A stretch of DNA of 64,000 bases from CBDVBL01 sp965555375 (GTDB lineage Bacteria > Zixibacteria > MSB-5A5 > UBA10806): NCBI GenBank assembly GCA_965555375.1, contig CBEWDL010000001.1, positions 9,778-73,777 on the forward strand, given 5' to 3'. This document shows, one piece after another, positions 1-7,964 of this stretch. Under the pieces are notes generated by a model. The model saw only the letters and a program-made list of their open reading frames with translations. It was not told where the DNA came from and did no database searches. The first letter of the stretch is position 1, and each line of letters opens with the position of its first letter. The translations under genes and the position numbers were made by a program.

Positions 1-768
1 GGACGGTGGGAGGATTTCAAAAGAACGAATATCGATATTACACGTCTGGTAATGGAATGCGCATTAGATGAGAAGCTCGAAAAGGTCATTCATATCTCCA
101 CGACATCGGTGTATGGCAACGACCGAAGCCATTACGGGACAGACGAAGAAGCCGATTATGGCGAAAGAGTGGTGGACCATTACACGCGCTCCAAAATCGA
201 GGCCGACAAGATCGTTTCCAGCTTCATGGAAAACAAGAATTTCCCCGGTGTGATTCTTCGTCCCGGATATATCTGGGGCCCCGGCGACCAAACCATAATC
301 CCTTTCATTGTGAAGAGATTAAAATCGAGAAGGCTGATGCTGGTGGAAGACGGTGAGAATCTGCTTTCCCTGACTTTCATAGACAACGTGGTGGAAGCGA
401 TCATGCTGGCGCTGAAGAAGAAAGAAGCAACCGGGCGGATTTTCAACATTACCGATGGTTCCAAGGTGACATTGAGACGGTTTGTTAACGATATAATGTC
501 CGTGCTGGGAATAGAGCTGAACCTTAAGGCTATACCGTATCCGTTGATATATTCGATGGCATATTTGCTGGAGCGTTATTATGGAGCTATGCGGAGATCG
601 ACTCCGCCGCCTTATACACGGTTTGCGGCGAGATTTCTAAAGTATAGCGCGATCTTTGATATCTCCCGGGCCATATACGATCTCGGTTACCAGCCAAAGA
701 TCTCATATAAGGCCGGAATGACATTATTGACTCCATATTTGCGGTCGCTTTATTACGGCAGTAAATAA
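1..768 (+). CDS. NAD-dependent epimerase/dehydratase (5' end outside window)
   Basis: Extended short-chain dehydrogenase/reductase of the NAD(P)-dependent sugar-nucleotide epimerase type. The reading frame is open from base 1, so the ATG at 52 is internal and the N-terminal Rossmann glycine motif lies upstream of the window. Visible family landmarks are STTSVYGN, carrying the catalytic Ser/Thr, YTRSK, which is the catalytic YxxxK pair, and the following LRPGYIWGPGD segment typical of the substrate-binding half. The C-terminal part (FNITDGSKVTLRRF onwards) matches the usual C-terminal lobe. The exact sugar or sterol-like substrate cannot be told. It ends 17 bases before leuD and may be co-transcribed with it. 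Confidence 0.85.
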   Translation, partial: GRWEDFKRTNIDITRLVMECALDEKLEKVIHISTTSVYGNDRSHYGTDEEADYGERVVDHYTRSKIEADKIVSSFMENKNFPGVILRPGYIWGPGDQTIIPFIVKRLKSRRLMLVEDGENLLSLTFIDNVVEAIMLALKKKEATGRIFNITDGSKVTLRRFVNDIMSVLGIELNLKAIPYPLIYSMAYLLERYYGAMRRSTPPPYTRFAARFLKYSAIFDISRAIYDLGYQPKISYKAGMTLLTPYLRSLYYGSK

Positions 769-785
769 CAGGTTGGGGAGGATAG

Positions 786-1283
786 ATGAAGCTTTCGGGG
801 AAGGTTTACAGGATGGAGGATAACATTAATACCGATGTTATTCTGCCGGGTCGATGGTGCCATTTGACCGATGAAGCCGAGCTGGCCAAACACTGTATGG
901 AGGATTATGACGGCGATTTCCCCAAGAAGGTTAAGCCTGGTGATATCATAGTGGCCGATGAGAATTTTGGCTGCGGGTCATCGCGGGAGGTGGCCCCGCT
1001 TTCGATCAAGGCGGTCGGAATTTCAGCGGTGGTGGCCAGATCCTTCGCCCGGATATTCTACAGAAACAGCATAAATATCGGATTGCCGATATTCGAATCG
1101 CCGGAGTGTGTCGACGCCACCGAGGCGGGTGACGAGCTTCAGATAGACATTTTCGGCGGAAAGATTGTCAATATAACTAAGGGCAAGGAATTCACATTCG
1201 CGCCGTTTCCGCCTTTTATGAAGACCATCATCGAGAAAGGCGGTCTCAAAGGTTGGGTGCTGGAGAAGGTGGGGAAAGTTTAG
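786..1283 (+). CDS. leuD: 3-isopropylmalate dehydratase small subunit (LeuD/aconitase-swivel family)
   Basis: Small swivel subunit that pairs with LeuC to isomerise 2- and 3-isopropylmalate in leucine synthesis, or homoaconitate in related enzymes. At 165 residues it is of the short archaeal-like LeuD type. The NINTDVILPGR segment near residues 13-23 and the ENFGCGSSREVAP substrate loop near residues 59-71 are diagnostic, followed by FYRNSINIGLPI. A strong GGGGAGG ribosome site precedes the ATG. The large subunit leuC is not adjacent inside the window, because an epimerase lies upstream. leuB follows after an intervening unrelated gene, so the pathway assignment to leucine is reasonable but not proved. 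Confidence 0.9.
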   Translation: MKLSGKVYRMEDNINTDVILPGRWCHLTDEAELAKHCMEDYDGDFPKKVKPGDIIVADENFGCGSSREVAPLSIKAVGISAVVARSFARIFYRNSINIGLPIFESPECVDATEAGDELQIDIFGGKIVNITKGKEFTFAPFPPFMKTIIEKGGLKGWVLEKVGKV

Positions 1284-1290
1284 GAGAAGT

Positions 1291-1353
1291 AGGGCAGGGC
1301 TCTCTTTGTGCTGCCACCCGGGATTTTGGCAGGAGCGGCGGATCCTACCCTGC
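1291..1353. repeat. imperfect palindrome downstream of leuD
   Basis: The short leuD-orphan gap contains nested inverted repeats. An outer pair is GCAGGG at 1294-1299 with CCCTGC at 1348-1353. An inner pair is CTGCCA at 1311-1316 with TGGCAG at 1327-1332 around a 10-base loop. It may act as an mRNA hairpin or be a decayed copy of a dispersed palindrome. There is no T-run, so it is not a classical terminator. Confidence 0.4.
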
Positions 1354-1389
1354 AAGGAATAGAGTGTAACTAAAATATTCGGTGATCCT

Positions 1390-2508
1390 ATGCTGATTAT
1401 TGACATTAAACTTATCTTGGATGACGAAACCATAGTAGGTGACAAAGCTGTAGTTAAATACTTCAAGAATGGCGAACCGCAAGAGACCTTACATAAACAC
1501 TTTCCGGGAGTTCTTTATGTGGAAGAAACCGCCGATTATAATATTACGACAAGAAATATAGATATGATGAAAAAGCTATATTTGCATCATGATATTGAAG
1601 GAAAGAATGAAATCAAAACTGCGTTGTCGAAGACCTTTTCCTATCAGAAAGGTTTTTATCATGAAATCAACTATTTTGCATTTGCAGTATTGCTTGTCAT
1701 AGATAAGAATACAGCATTAGATAAATTAGAAGCTGAATTTGTCTTGGATTCAGCGTATGCGGATACGCTTCATGTTTTGGGATTAATATTGATTTTTAAG
1801 CATGATCATTTTGAAGCAAAGGACATTAGCAGATTAAAAGCTTTTCTAACAAGAATACAGAAGCAAATAGAGCCTCATGGGGATCCAACACTACCAATTC
1901 CACATGGGCGCCGTCTGGAAGGAGAGGATAGATCGCGAATATTCGTAACAGGTTCCAATATTCATATAAGATCATTCAAGTATTCTATAATTCCAAATAT
2001 CATTAGAACGATACATGAGATTGAATATGGTCAACTAGGGAAATTTCTTGAAGGGATAAATTATGAGATTAATTCTGACAGAATTGCCCTTATCAGCAGA
2101 ATGGACGAACTTGAATTTCCTGAGGATGCTAAAAAATCCCTAGATGAAATTGATAAAATATATTTCGGCTCTCCAGATAAATTTGAATGTAAGAGTTGTA
2201 TGGGTCTTATACGGACCTTTTTTGAGGAAATATTCAGAGAATTGGTACAAGGTTTGAGTAAGATCACGGGCAAACCATATGAATCTGAAAGTGATAGATT
2301 CAGCAATAGAAGAAAATATTTGCTGGGAATCGATTTTATAAATAATGACGAGGCAGAATTTTATCAACGATATTACAATCTCGTATCTAACGAGGGAATT
2401 CACAGTTTGACGTCTAAACGTGAATATGTTAGAATTAGTCGCAATATGGCTATTGAATTAGGTTTGCTATTGTTAAATAGGTATAATGAGTATAAGAAGA
2501 ATGGTTAG
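1390..2508 (+). CDS. AT-rich protein of unknown function inserted between leuD and leuB
   Basis: I do not recognise this 372-residue protein. It is soluble-looking, with no signal peptide or long hydrophobic segment, is rich in Lys/Ile/Glu, and its codons are clearly more AT-rich than leuD and leuB on either side, which suggests recent acquisition. The last hundred residues look helical and end with NEGIHSLTSKREYVRISR followed by an amphipathic helix. This arrangement is loosely reminiscent of HEPN-like or Abi C-terminal helical domains of defence and toxin proteins; that is a weak inference, not an identification. One Cys pair (ECKSCMG, residues around 267-273) is seen. No strong Shine-Dalgarno precedes the ATG. 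It interrupts an otherwise normal leu gene pair. Confidence 0.75.
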   Translation: MLIIDIKLILDDETIVGDKAVVKYFKNGEPQETLHKHFPGVLYVEETADYNITTRNIDMMKKLYLHHDIEGKNEIKTALSKTFSYQKGFYHEINYFAFAVLLVIDKNTALDKLEAEFVLDSAYADTLHVLGLILIFKHDHFEAKDISRLKAFLTRIQKQIEPHGDPTLPIPHGRRLEGEDRSRIFVTGSNIHIRSFKYSIIPNIIRTIHEIEYGQLGKFLEGINYEINSDRIALISRMDELEFPEDAKKSLDEIDKIYFGSPDKFECKSCMGLIRTFFEEIFRELVQGLSKITGKPYESESDRFSNRRKYLLGIDFINNDEAEFYQRYYNLVSNEGIHSLTSKREYVRISRNMAIELGLLLLNRYNEYKKNG

Positions 2509-2537
2509 TAGATTATTGCTTATAGAATGGGAGACTC

Positions 2538-3593
2538 ATGTATAAAATCGCGGTGATAGGGGGCGACGGTATCGGCCCCGAGGTAACTAAAGAAGCGTTG
2601 AAGGTGCTGAAAAAGGCCTCGGAGCTTTACGGATTCAGCTATGAGACAAAGGAATTTCCCTTCGGCTCGGAGCATTATCTAAAGACGGGCGAGTTGATGC
2701 CCGATTCGGTTTATTCGGAGTACAGAGATCACGATGCAATACTATTAGGCGCCATCGGCGATCCGCGTGTGGAGGTCGGCCTGGTGGAGCGGGCCGTTAT
2801 CGCCGGCATCAGGTTCAATCTCGATCTATATGTAAACCTGCGGCCCATCAGGCTGTATGCGGAATCTTTATGTCCCATAAAAGATAAGAGATGCGAGGAT
2901 GTCGATCTGGTGGTGGTGCGCGAGAATACCGAGGATGTCTATACCGGCATAGGCGGCATAATGAAGAAGGGGACTCCGGATGAGGTTGCCATAGCAAATA
3001 TGGTCTTCACGCGTAAAGGATGCGAGCGTGCAGTGCGTTACGCCTTCGAGATTGCGAAAGCCCGTAATAAGGATAATAAGGTAACTCTTGTCGATAAGGC
3101 CAACGCCATCCGCGCCCAGGATATATGGACCCGCACCGTGGAGGAGGTCGGCAGAGAATATCCCGATATAACTCACGATCATGCCTATATCGATGCCGCC
3201 TGCATGTGGATGGTGAAAAACCCGGAATGGTTCGACGTGGTCGTGACCACCAATATATTCGGCGATATCTTTACTGATCTGGGCGCCATGGTTCAGGGCG
3301 GCATGGGGATCGCCGCCTCCGGGAATATCCATCCCGGGCAGGTCTCCATGTTCGAACCGATCCATGGATCGGCTCCGAAATACAAAGACAAAAACGTCGC
3401 CTGCCCCATAGCGGCTATCATGGCCGCTCAGATGATGCTCGACTTCCTCGGTGAGAAAAAGGCGGCTGCGGCTATCGAGGATGCGGTTACATCGCTCCTG
3501 CAATCTGGCCGCATCAAATCCCTCGACGCCAGATCCGGGATATCGACATCAGAGATGGGCGATATGGTGGTGGTGGAATTAAAGGGAGAGTAG
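2538..3593 (+). CDS. leuB: 3-isopropylmalate dehydrogenase-like beta-decarboxylating dehydrogenase
   Basis: Beta-decarboxylating NAD(P)-dependent dehydrogenase of the isopropylmalate/isocitrate family, 351 residues, the usual length. Landmarks are VIGGDGIGPEV at the N-terminus, NLRPIR, the catalytic-region RENTEDVYTG, the VDKANAI segment with the catalytic Lys, NIFGDIFTDLGAMVQGG with metal-binding aspartates, and FEPIHGSAP for the cofactor. The RENTE motif is closer to the homoisocitrate, isocitrate and archaeal IPMDH branch than to classical LeuB, so the substrate is open. The nearby leuD favours leucine synthesis. A GGGAG ribosome site precedes the ATG. A REP-like palindrome lies just after the stop codon. 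Confidence 0.82.
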   Translation: MYKIAVIGGDGIGPEVTKEALKVLKKASELYGFSYETKEFPFGSEHYLKTGELMPDSVYSEYRDHDAILLGAIGDPRVEVGLVERAVIAGIRFNLDLYVNLRPIRLYAESLCPIKDKRCEDVDLVVVRENTEDVYTGIGGIMKKGTPDEVAIANMVFTRKGCERAVRYAFEIAKARNKDNKVTLVDKANAIRAQDIWTRTVEEVGREYPDITHDHAYIDAACMWMVKNPEWFDVVVTTNIFGDIFTDLGAMVQGGMGIAASGNIHPGQVSMFEPIHGSAPKYKDKNVACPIAAIMAAQMMLDFLGEKKAAAAIEDAVTSLLQSGRIKSLDARSGISTSEMGDMVVVELKGE

Positions 3594-3641
3594 CATCGAA
3601 TGTGGCATGCTTTTCCGCAGAATAAGCATGTTTAATTTCGC

Positions 3642-3667
3642 GCTGGCAGGAACCCTTTCCTGCCAGC
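3642..3667 (-). repeat. solitary REP-like palindrome downstream of leuB
   Basis: Perfect 11-base arms GCTGGCAGGAA (3642-3652) and TTCCTGCCAGC (3657-3667) around a 4-base loop. Read on the minus strand it has the same core as the RAYT-flanking repeats near 42-43 kb: CAGGAA, loop AGGG, TTCCTG, followed by GCGC. It is therefore probably a dispersed member of that family, and may also protect or end the leuB mRNA. Confidence 0.7.
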
Positions 3668-3673
3668 ATAAAG

Positions 3674-3712
3674 CGTCGGGAAGGGTCTACGACTCCTACG
3701 AGATTCCCGACG
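3674..3712. repeat. second hairpin after leuB
   Basis: Perfect 9-base arms CGTCGGGAA (3674-3682) and TTCCCGACG (3704-3712) enclose a 21-base loop with its own short TCT/AGA pairing. It lies six bases after the REP-like palindrome and just before the start region of the next gene. Arm and loop words resemble those of the long-loop elements at 6648 and 42448. Confidence 0.6.
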
Positions 3713-3725
3713 GTGCCGTTAAAAA

Positions 3726-4289
3726 ATGAGCAGGATAAGATTAGAATTTTTCCTTCTGACTTCGTTTTTTATCATAACGCGTTTCTGGGACATAGCGGCA
3801 ACCTATTTCGTAACACCAAACCTGGAAAGGGAAACCAATCCTATAGTCTCGATATTCGGGCAGGGATGGATTGCGGTTATAATCATTCAGGCGCTACTGA
3901 TGTCTGTGATAATCACTCTTAACTACTATAGCCTGTTTAAGATAGCAGCCAGCTATCCCTCACAGAGGGGCTGTTCATTTAAGGAATTTATAGCCTGTTA
4001 TTATTTTGGTGAAAAGCAGAACTTGATCAAAATGCTATATAGATTTCCTAAGAATAGAAATGTTTTAATAAGAGCGCTGGGCTATATTTTGCCAAGGGCC
4101 CTGATCGTGATCAGTATTTTCATATCCATGTCTTCGACTCTCTTAATTGTGAATGATGATTACCGTGAATTCTACGCTGTGGTAAAACCGTATTATTATA
4201 TAGTTTTGATTGCGATTGTCTTTGTGTTCTGTATACTGTTTTTTAAAAGAGAATATGCACATTACCAGAAATCTCTTATGGATGAATAA
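3726..4289 (+). CDS. small integral membrane protein of unknown function
   Basis: A 187-residue protein with about four hydrophobic segments: near residues 8-25, 45-68, 118-140 and 155-172. The first helix is followed by a RFWDIAATYFVTPNLE stretch and NPIVSIF; an Asp and Thr near the first helix plus a Glu-x-NP loop is a pattern seen in small uncharacterised DUF-type membrane proteins. No catalytic motif is evident. It lies alone between two palindrome-rich gaps. The start at ATG 3726 has no obvious Shine-Dalgarno, so the exact N-terminus is uncertain. Function cannot be assigned. Confidence 0.7.
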   Translation: MSRIRLEFFLLTSFFIITRFWDIAATYFVTPNLERETNPIVSIFGQGWIAVIIIQALLMSVIITLNYYSLFKIAASYPSQRGCSFKEFIACYYFGEKQNLIKMLYRFPKNRNVLIRALGYILPRALIVISIFISMSSTLLIVNDDYREFYAVVKPYYYIVLIAIVFVFCILFFKREYAHYQKSLMDE

Positions 4290-4380
4290 TATCGTCATTG
4301 CTCGATACCAGATTGATAGCCTGGCATATTATATTGCTCCGTCAGGTCGTAGCATCGTGTGAGCTGATGGTTTTTTAGCG

Positions 4381-4403
4381 GTCATGGCAAGCCATGACTC
4401 GCG
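4381..4403. repeat. family-2 palindrome GTCATGGC-AA-GCCATGAC, copy 1
   Basis: Perfect 8-base arms around AA (4381-4398), followed by TCGCG. The same element with compensated arm changes and the same TCGC tail occurs at 43274-43296, next to the RAYT gene, so it is probably a second dispersed palindrome family. Confidence 0.6.
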
Positions 4404-4517
4404 TATGCGAAAAGGCGGGTCACGGCCTGCAGACTATGACTTGGCTTGATTTTTTTAATTGTAGGGACAGACCTTTAGGTGGCGTCATAAGTTACTTTTG
4501 ATGCATTCACCTTTTTG

Positions 4518-4538
4518 TGTCGGAAGTAACTTCCGACA
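4518..4538. repeat. perfect hairpin TGTCGGAA / TTCCGACA
   Basis: Eight-base arms around the 5-base loop GTAAC; the loop is itself symmetrical, so the whole 21 bases form a palindrome. It is one of several hairpins in this gap. Confidence 0.6.
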
Positions 4539-4563
4539 GCACGGAAAGCATGTCACCTCTAAA

Positions 4564-4583
4564 GGGCGTATTTCAATACGCCC
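4564..4583. repeat. perfect hairpin GGGCGTAT / ATACGCCC
   Basis: Eight-base arms around loop TTCA, followed by CCTACGGG. This resembles the short dispersed hairpins often scattered between genes in environmental bacterial genomes. There is no T-run, so a terminator role is unlikely. Confidence 0.6.
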
Positions 4584-4594
4584 CTACGGGAATC

Positions 4595-4616
4595 GTCAGG
4601 AGCACGGGGCTCTGAC
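4595..4616. repeat. imperfect hairpin GTCAGGAGC / GCTCTGAC
   Basis: Arms pair with one bulged G around loop ACGGG. The GTCAGGA word matches the arm of the RAYT-associated REP family, so this may be a decayed member. Confidence 0.45.
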
Positions 4617-4630
4617 CTGCGGGCTGGTTG

Positions 4631-4649
4631 TCGGGGGATAAACCCCCGA
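4631..4649. repeat. perfect hairpin TCGGGGG / CCCCCGA
   Basis: Seven-base GC-rich arms around a 5-base loop. It lies about 110 bases before the mutL-like start codon and could be in its leader. Confidence 0.55.
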
Positions 4650-4758
4650 TCTACTGGTACTACAATAGCCGCAGCCCGCAAAATTGGTTGACTTTCGTGA
4701 CGAAATGAATAAATTGAGAAATTTGCACGAGGGCGAATACCGCGGATAAAGAGGACTG

Positions 4759-6636
4759 ATGATGAAAGGTTTGAATCCCGACGAAATAAAAGTAATCCTG
4801 GCCACGGATTGCGGTTCCACTACGACCAAGGCTATTCTCATAGAATACCACGACGGCGAATACCGGCTGATAGTTCGCGGTGAGGCGCCCACCACCGTGG
4901 AGGCGCCATTCGAGGACGTCACAATGGGAGCCCTGAATGCTATCGGCGAGGTCGAGGAGCTTTCCGGGCGCAAGATATTGGATGAGAACGATAAGATTAT
5001 CAACCCGAGAGAAGACAAAAACGGGCAGAAGATCGGGACTGACATATATGTATCCACCTCCTCGGCGGGCGGGGGGTTGCAGATGATGGTGGCCGGCGTG
5101 GTGCGCAAGATGACGGCCGAATCGGCGGAGAGGGCGGCGTTGGGGGCCGGCGCCATTGTCATGGATGTTATCGCCTCCAACGATAAGAGGCTTCCCCACC
5201 AGCAGATCGAGAGGATCAGGCATCTCCGTCCCGATATGATTCTGCTTTCGGGAGGTATCGATGGCGGCACTACCACCCATGTGGTGGAATTAGCCGAGCT
5301 TATCTCGGCGGCCGATCCCAAGCCGCGGCTCGGGACGGGATATAAACTTCCGGTTATCTATGCCGGGAATAAAGATGTCAGAGAACTTGTAAGAGATACG
5401 CTCGGTGATAAAACGGCGCTGGATATAGTGGATAATTTGCGTCCCGTGCTGGAGAGAGAGAATCTCCTTCCGGCCAGAGAGAAGGTTCACGACCTGTTCA
5501 TGGAGCATGTCATGGCACAGGCTCCCGGCTATCGTAAGCTGATGGAGTGGACCGACGCTCCCATCATGCCGACTCCGGGGGCGGTCGGAATAATCATCAA
5601 GCGGGTGGCCGATGAGATGAATATAGAAGCGGTGGGGGTCGATATCGGGGGAGCCACCACGGACGTTTTTTCCGTATTCCGGCCCGAGGGCAAGCCTGAA
5701 GGGGTTTTCAACCGCACGGTGTCGGCTAACCTGGGGATGAGCTATTCGGTTTCCAACGTCTTCGCCGAGGCCACCATGCCGAAGGTCATGCGCTGGGTGC
5801 CGTTCGATATGGACGAGCGCGACCTGAGAAATAGAGTCAAGAACAAGATGATCCGTCCCACGACGATTCCCCAATCGATGCAGGAGCTGGTTTTCGAGCA
5901 GGCCATCGCTAAGGAAGCATTAAGGCTGGCCTTCATCCAGCATAAGAATTTCGCTACCGAATTGAAGGGTATCCAGCAGCAGCGAACCATCGCCGATGCT
6001 TTCGATCAGAGCACTGCCGGAGCCACCATTGTGAATATGATGAGCCTTGCTATCCTGATCGGTTCAGGAGGCATACTTTCGCATGCACCCCGCCGGCAGC
6101 AGGCGGCCATGATGATGATCGATGCTTTTCAGCCGGAGGGTGTTACCGAGCTGGCAGTGGATTCCATATTCATGATGCCTCAGTTGGGAGTGCTATCCGA
6201 AGTTCACCCTCAGGCGGCGACGGAGGTGTTCAACAAGGACTGCCTGATTCATCTGGGTTGCTGTGTGGCGCCAGCCGGCGAGGGCCTTAAAAAGGGCCAG
6301 GAGATGATGGAGTATAAGATAGAGCTTCCAGACGGCAATATTGAGGAAGGTAAGATTGTTGACGGGCAGATGAAGCTCATAAAACTGGGCCTGGGGGATG
6401 ATGGCCAGCCGCTGGCGGCCAAGGGGACTCTCAAACCAGCCAGAAACCTCGATCTCGGGAGGGGTAAAGGCAATACGGTCACTACAGAGCTATCTGGCGG
6501 TGTGGTCGGCATAATCCTCGATGGCCGCAGACGGCCCTTCGTTCTCCCTAACGACGCGAAAACGCGTGTCGCCAAGCTCAAGGAGTGGATGCTGGAGCTG
6601 GATATATACCCCAGAGAGCGGCTGGAGCAGCTTTAG
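4759..6636 (+). CDS. MutL/GlmL-like ASKHA-family ATPase, glutamate mutase accessory type
   Basis: A 625-residue protein of the family annotated as glutamate mutase (methylaspartate mutase) accessory protein MutL/GlmL. These are actin/Hsp70/sugar-kinase-fold ATPases thought to reactivate or assemble B12-dependent mutases. The N-terminal phosphate loop ATDCGSTTTKA (residues about 15-25) and the second phosphate motif GVDIGGATTDVFSV (about 293-306) are clear. SSAGGGLQMMVAGVVRKMT is another family-typical stretch. None of the mutase subunits GlmS or GlmE is nearby, so its partner here is unknown. An AAAGAGGA ribosome site precedes tandem ATGs at 4759 and 4762; either could be used. A palindrome follows the stop codon. 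Confidence 0.82.
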   Translation: MMKGLNPDEIKVILATDCGSTTTKAILIEYHDGEYRLIVRGEAPTTVEAPFEDVTMGALNAIGEVEELSGRKILDENDKIINPREDKNGQKIGTDIYVSTSSAGGGLQMMVAGVVRKMTAESAERAALGAGAIVMDVIASNDKRLPHQQIERIRHLRPDMILLSGGIDGGTTTHVVELAELISAADPKPRLGTGYKLPVIYAGNKDVRELVRDTLGDKTALDIVDNLRPVLERENLLPAREKVHDLFMEHVMAQAPGYRKLMEWTDAPIMPTPGAVGIIIKRVADEMNIEAVGVDIGGATTDVFSVFRPEGKPEGVFNRTVSANLGMSYSVSNVFAEATMPKVMRWVPFDMDERDLRNRVKNKMIRPTTIPQSMQELVFEQAIAKEALRLAFIQHKNFATELKGIQQQRTIADAFDQSTAGATIVNMMSLAILIGSGGILSHAPRRQQAAMMMIDAFQPEGVTELAVDSIFMMPQLGVLSEVHPQAATEVFNKDCLIHLGCCVAPAGEGLKKGQEMMEYKIELPDGNIEEGKIVDGQMKLIKLGLGDDGQPLAAKGTLKPARNLDLGRGKGNTVTTELSGGVVGIILDGRRRPFVLPNDAKTRVAKLKEWMLELDIYPRERLEQL

Positions 6637-6647
6637 AATCTGGTGTG

Positions 6648-6687
6648 TCGTCAGGCCTATGGCTCGTAGAGTCTCCCGACCTGACGA
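6648..6687. repeat. long-loop REP-like palindrome between convergent genes
   Basis: Perfect 8-base arms TCGTCAGG (6648-6655) and CCTGACGA (6680-6687). The loop starts CCTATGGCTCGTA, one base different from the loop of the palindrome at 42448, tying it to the RAYT-associated family. It sits between the mutL-like gene and the convergent lipoprotein gene and may serve as a bidirectional mRNA 3' structure. Confidence 0.6.
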
Positions 6688-6799
6688 TATTTCTATCTAT
6701 GAAAAGCTATCGGTTAGGAGCACCTTACCCGCGAGTCAAGGCTTGCCCTGACCGCAGACGGCGATTAGTGTGTGGCCCGATCTTCAATCTTTCAGGATT

Positions 6800-7807
6800 T
6801 CAGCATCCACTGTGCTGGCTGGATACGATCCGTTCATATCCTTCGTCAGTAATGTTAACCAGCGCGGCGCCCCAGTCGAGTATCAGATATTCAAGCTTGC
6901 CGTCTTCATTGAGGTCAAAGGCACAATAGATATCATACCGCCAGGGACCGCGCCAGGGTTCCATAACAGTCCGAAATTCCCAGCCTTTTTCGGATAAATG
7001 TGCTTTGTAGAGTGCAAACCAGGAAGCCTCTCCACCGGTTGCCCCGCTTGCAGCTATGTAAAGAGAATCAGGTTTGTTTTCGGATAGGGGACCGAACGCT
7101 CTGATATTGAAAGGGTGAAGTTCATACGAGCGCGGCTTGTCATCTCTCGGACCCACCTCATGATATGTGCCGTCTTTTGCCAATATTTTTTTAGGCGCCC
7201 CCCTTCGCTGTTCTTCGCTTATGACTTTGTCGTAGGTTTTATAGGTGGCAGTTAATATTTCCTTTACGGAATTTTCCCAGGATAAATATGACGGATCGTC
7301 GATTTGGTACCGCTGGAAGGGAATTATCGGACCATTGTAGAATCTGCCCTTTCGAAAAACAACCAAGTTCCGCTGGCCGGATGGCACAGGGACGTGCTGT
7401 TCTATAGGCCGAAGGGAACATTCCATGCCCGAACTACAACCTCCTATCCAGTAGCCCACTTCATCGATTATAGCAAGATATCTTCCGGCTGAGTTAAGTA
7501 CCATCACTGTATCACCGATTCTGTCCTTCACGTATCGGGCGATATAATCATCCGGCAATGGAATAAAATGCTCTCTTCCGGTAATATGTAATCGTGGATC
7601 GTCACGCAGCTCGCGACCGTTGATTCTTTCAGTACCGAGATATATCGGATCGGCAAGAATTAGATCTTTATCCACGAATCCTATCGTAATCCCGTTTTCG
7701 AAATAAGATTTAACTGGCGCGTCGTTTGCGAATGGCTCCTGCCAGCAAGCCAACAACAGAATTAGAATCATGACAATCATCGAAAGTTTTGATCCGAGCA
7801 AATTCAT
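6800..7807 (-). CDS. predicted lipoprotein of unknown function
   Basis: A 335-residue exported protein. The N-terminus has a short charged start, a hydrophobic run and a lipobox-like LLLAC near residues 17-21, so membrane anchoring by a lipidated Cys is likely. The mature part has mixed alpha/beta composition, with a C-terminal FDLNEDGKLEYLILDWG stretch that resembles an FG-GAP/EF-hand-like acidic loop (DLNEDGKLE). I recognise no enzyme motif. The ATG at 7807 is preceded on the minus strand by TAAGGAGGTGT, an almost perfect ribosome binding site. It is monocistronic, and convergent with the mutL-like gene. Confidence 0.78.
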   Translation of the reverse strand: MNLLGSKLSMIVMILILLLACWQEPFANDAPVKSYFENGITIGFVDKDLILADPIYLGTERINGRELRDDPRLHITGREHFIPLPDDYIARYVKDRIGDTVMVLNSAGRYLAIIDEVGYWIGGCSSGMECSLRPIEQHVPVPSGQRNLVVFRKGRFYNGPIIPFQRYQIDDPSYLSWENSVKEILTATYKTYDKVISEEQRRGAPKKILAKDGTYHEVGPRDDKPRSYELHPFNIRAFGPLSENKPDSLYIAASGATGGEASWFALYKAHLSEKGWEFRTVMEPWRGPWRYDIYCAFDLNEDGKLEYLILDWGAALVNITDEGYERIVSSQHSGC

Positions 7808-7964
7808 AATACACCTCCTTATGAGCCGGGACGGGGCTAACCGAGAAATAATTCAAGTGTCCCTATTTATAATACGTCCAGGGAAGCGGCCAGGCAATAT
7901 TTTTCCTGTTGCCAAATAGGTCATTCTTCTTCTAAGATCCTTCCAGCGATTGGAGGCAATATTT

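Larger units (their letters stand above)
4290..4758. repeat. palindrome-dense intergenic region
   Basis: No gene is seen in these 469 bases, but at least five separate perfect or near-perfect hairpins are packed in: 4381-4398, 4518-4538, 4564-4583, 4595-4616 and 4631-4649. A further long-range imperfect pair joins CCTTTAGGTG near 4472 with CACCTCTAAAGG near 4554. Words such as GTAGGGACAGACC also look like dispersed-repeat material. The region probably accumulates small non-autonomous palindromic elements. The 5' leader of the downstream mutL-like gene lies at its right end. Confidence 0.7.

Noticed and set aside
2868..3503. 211-codon minus-strand open frame
   Set aside because: Antisense to leuB; no motif.
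4596..5321. 241-codon minus-strand open frame
   Set aside because: It lies opposite the well-supported mutL-like gene, has low-complexity Ser/Pro-rich text and no motif; it mirrors the codon pattern of the real gene.
5290..5874. 194-codon minus-strand open frame
   Set aside because: Antisense to the mutL-like gene, no recognisable domain.
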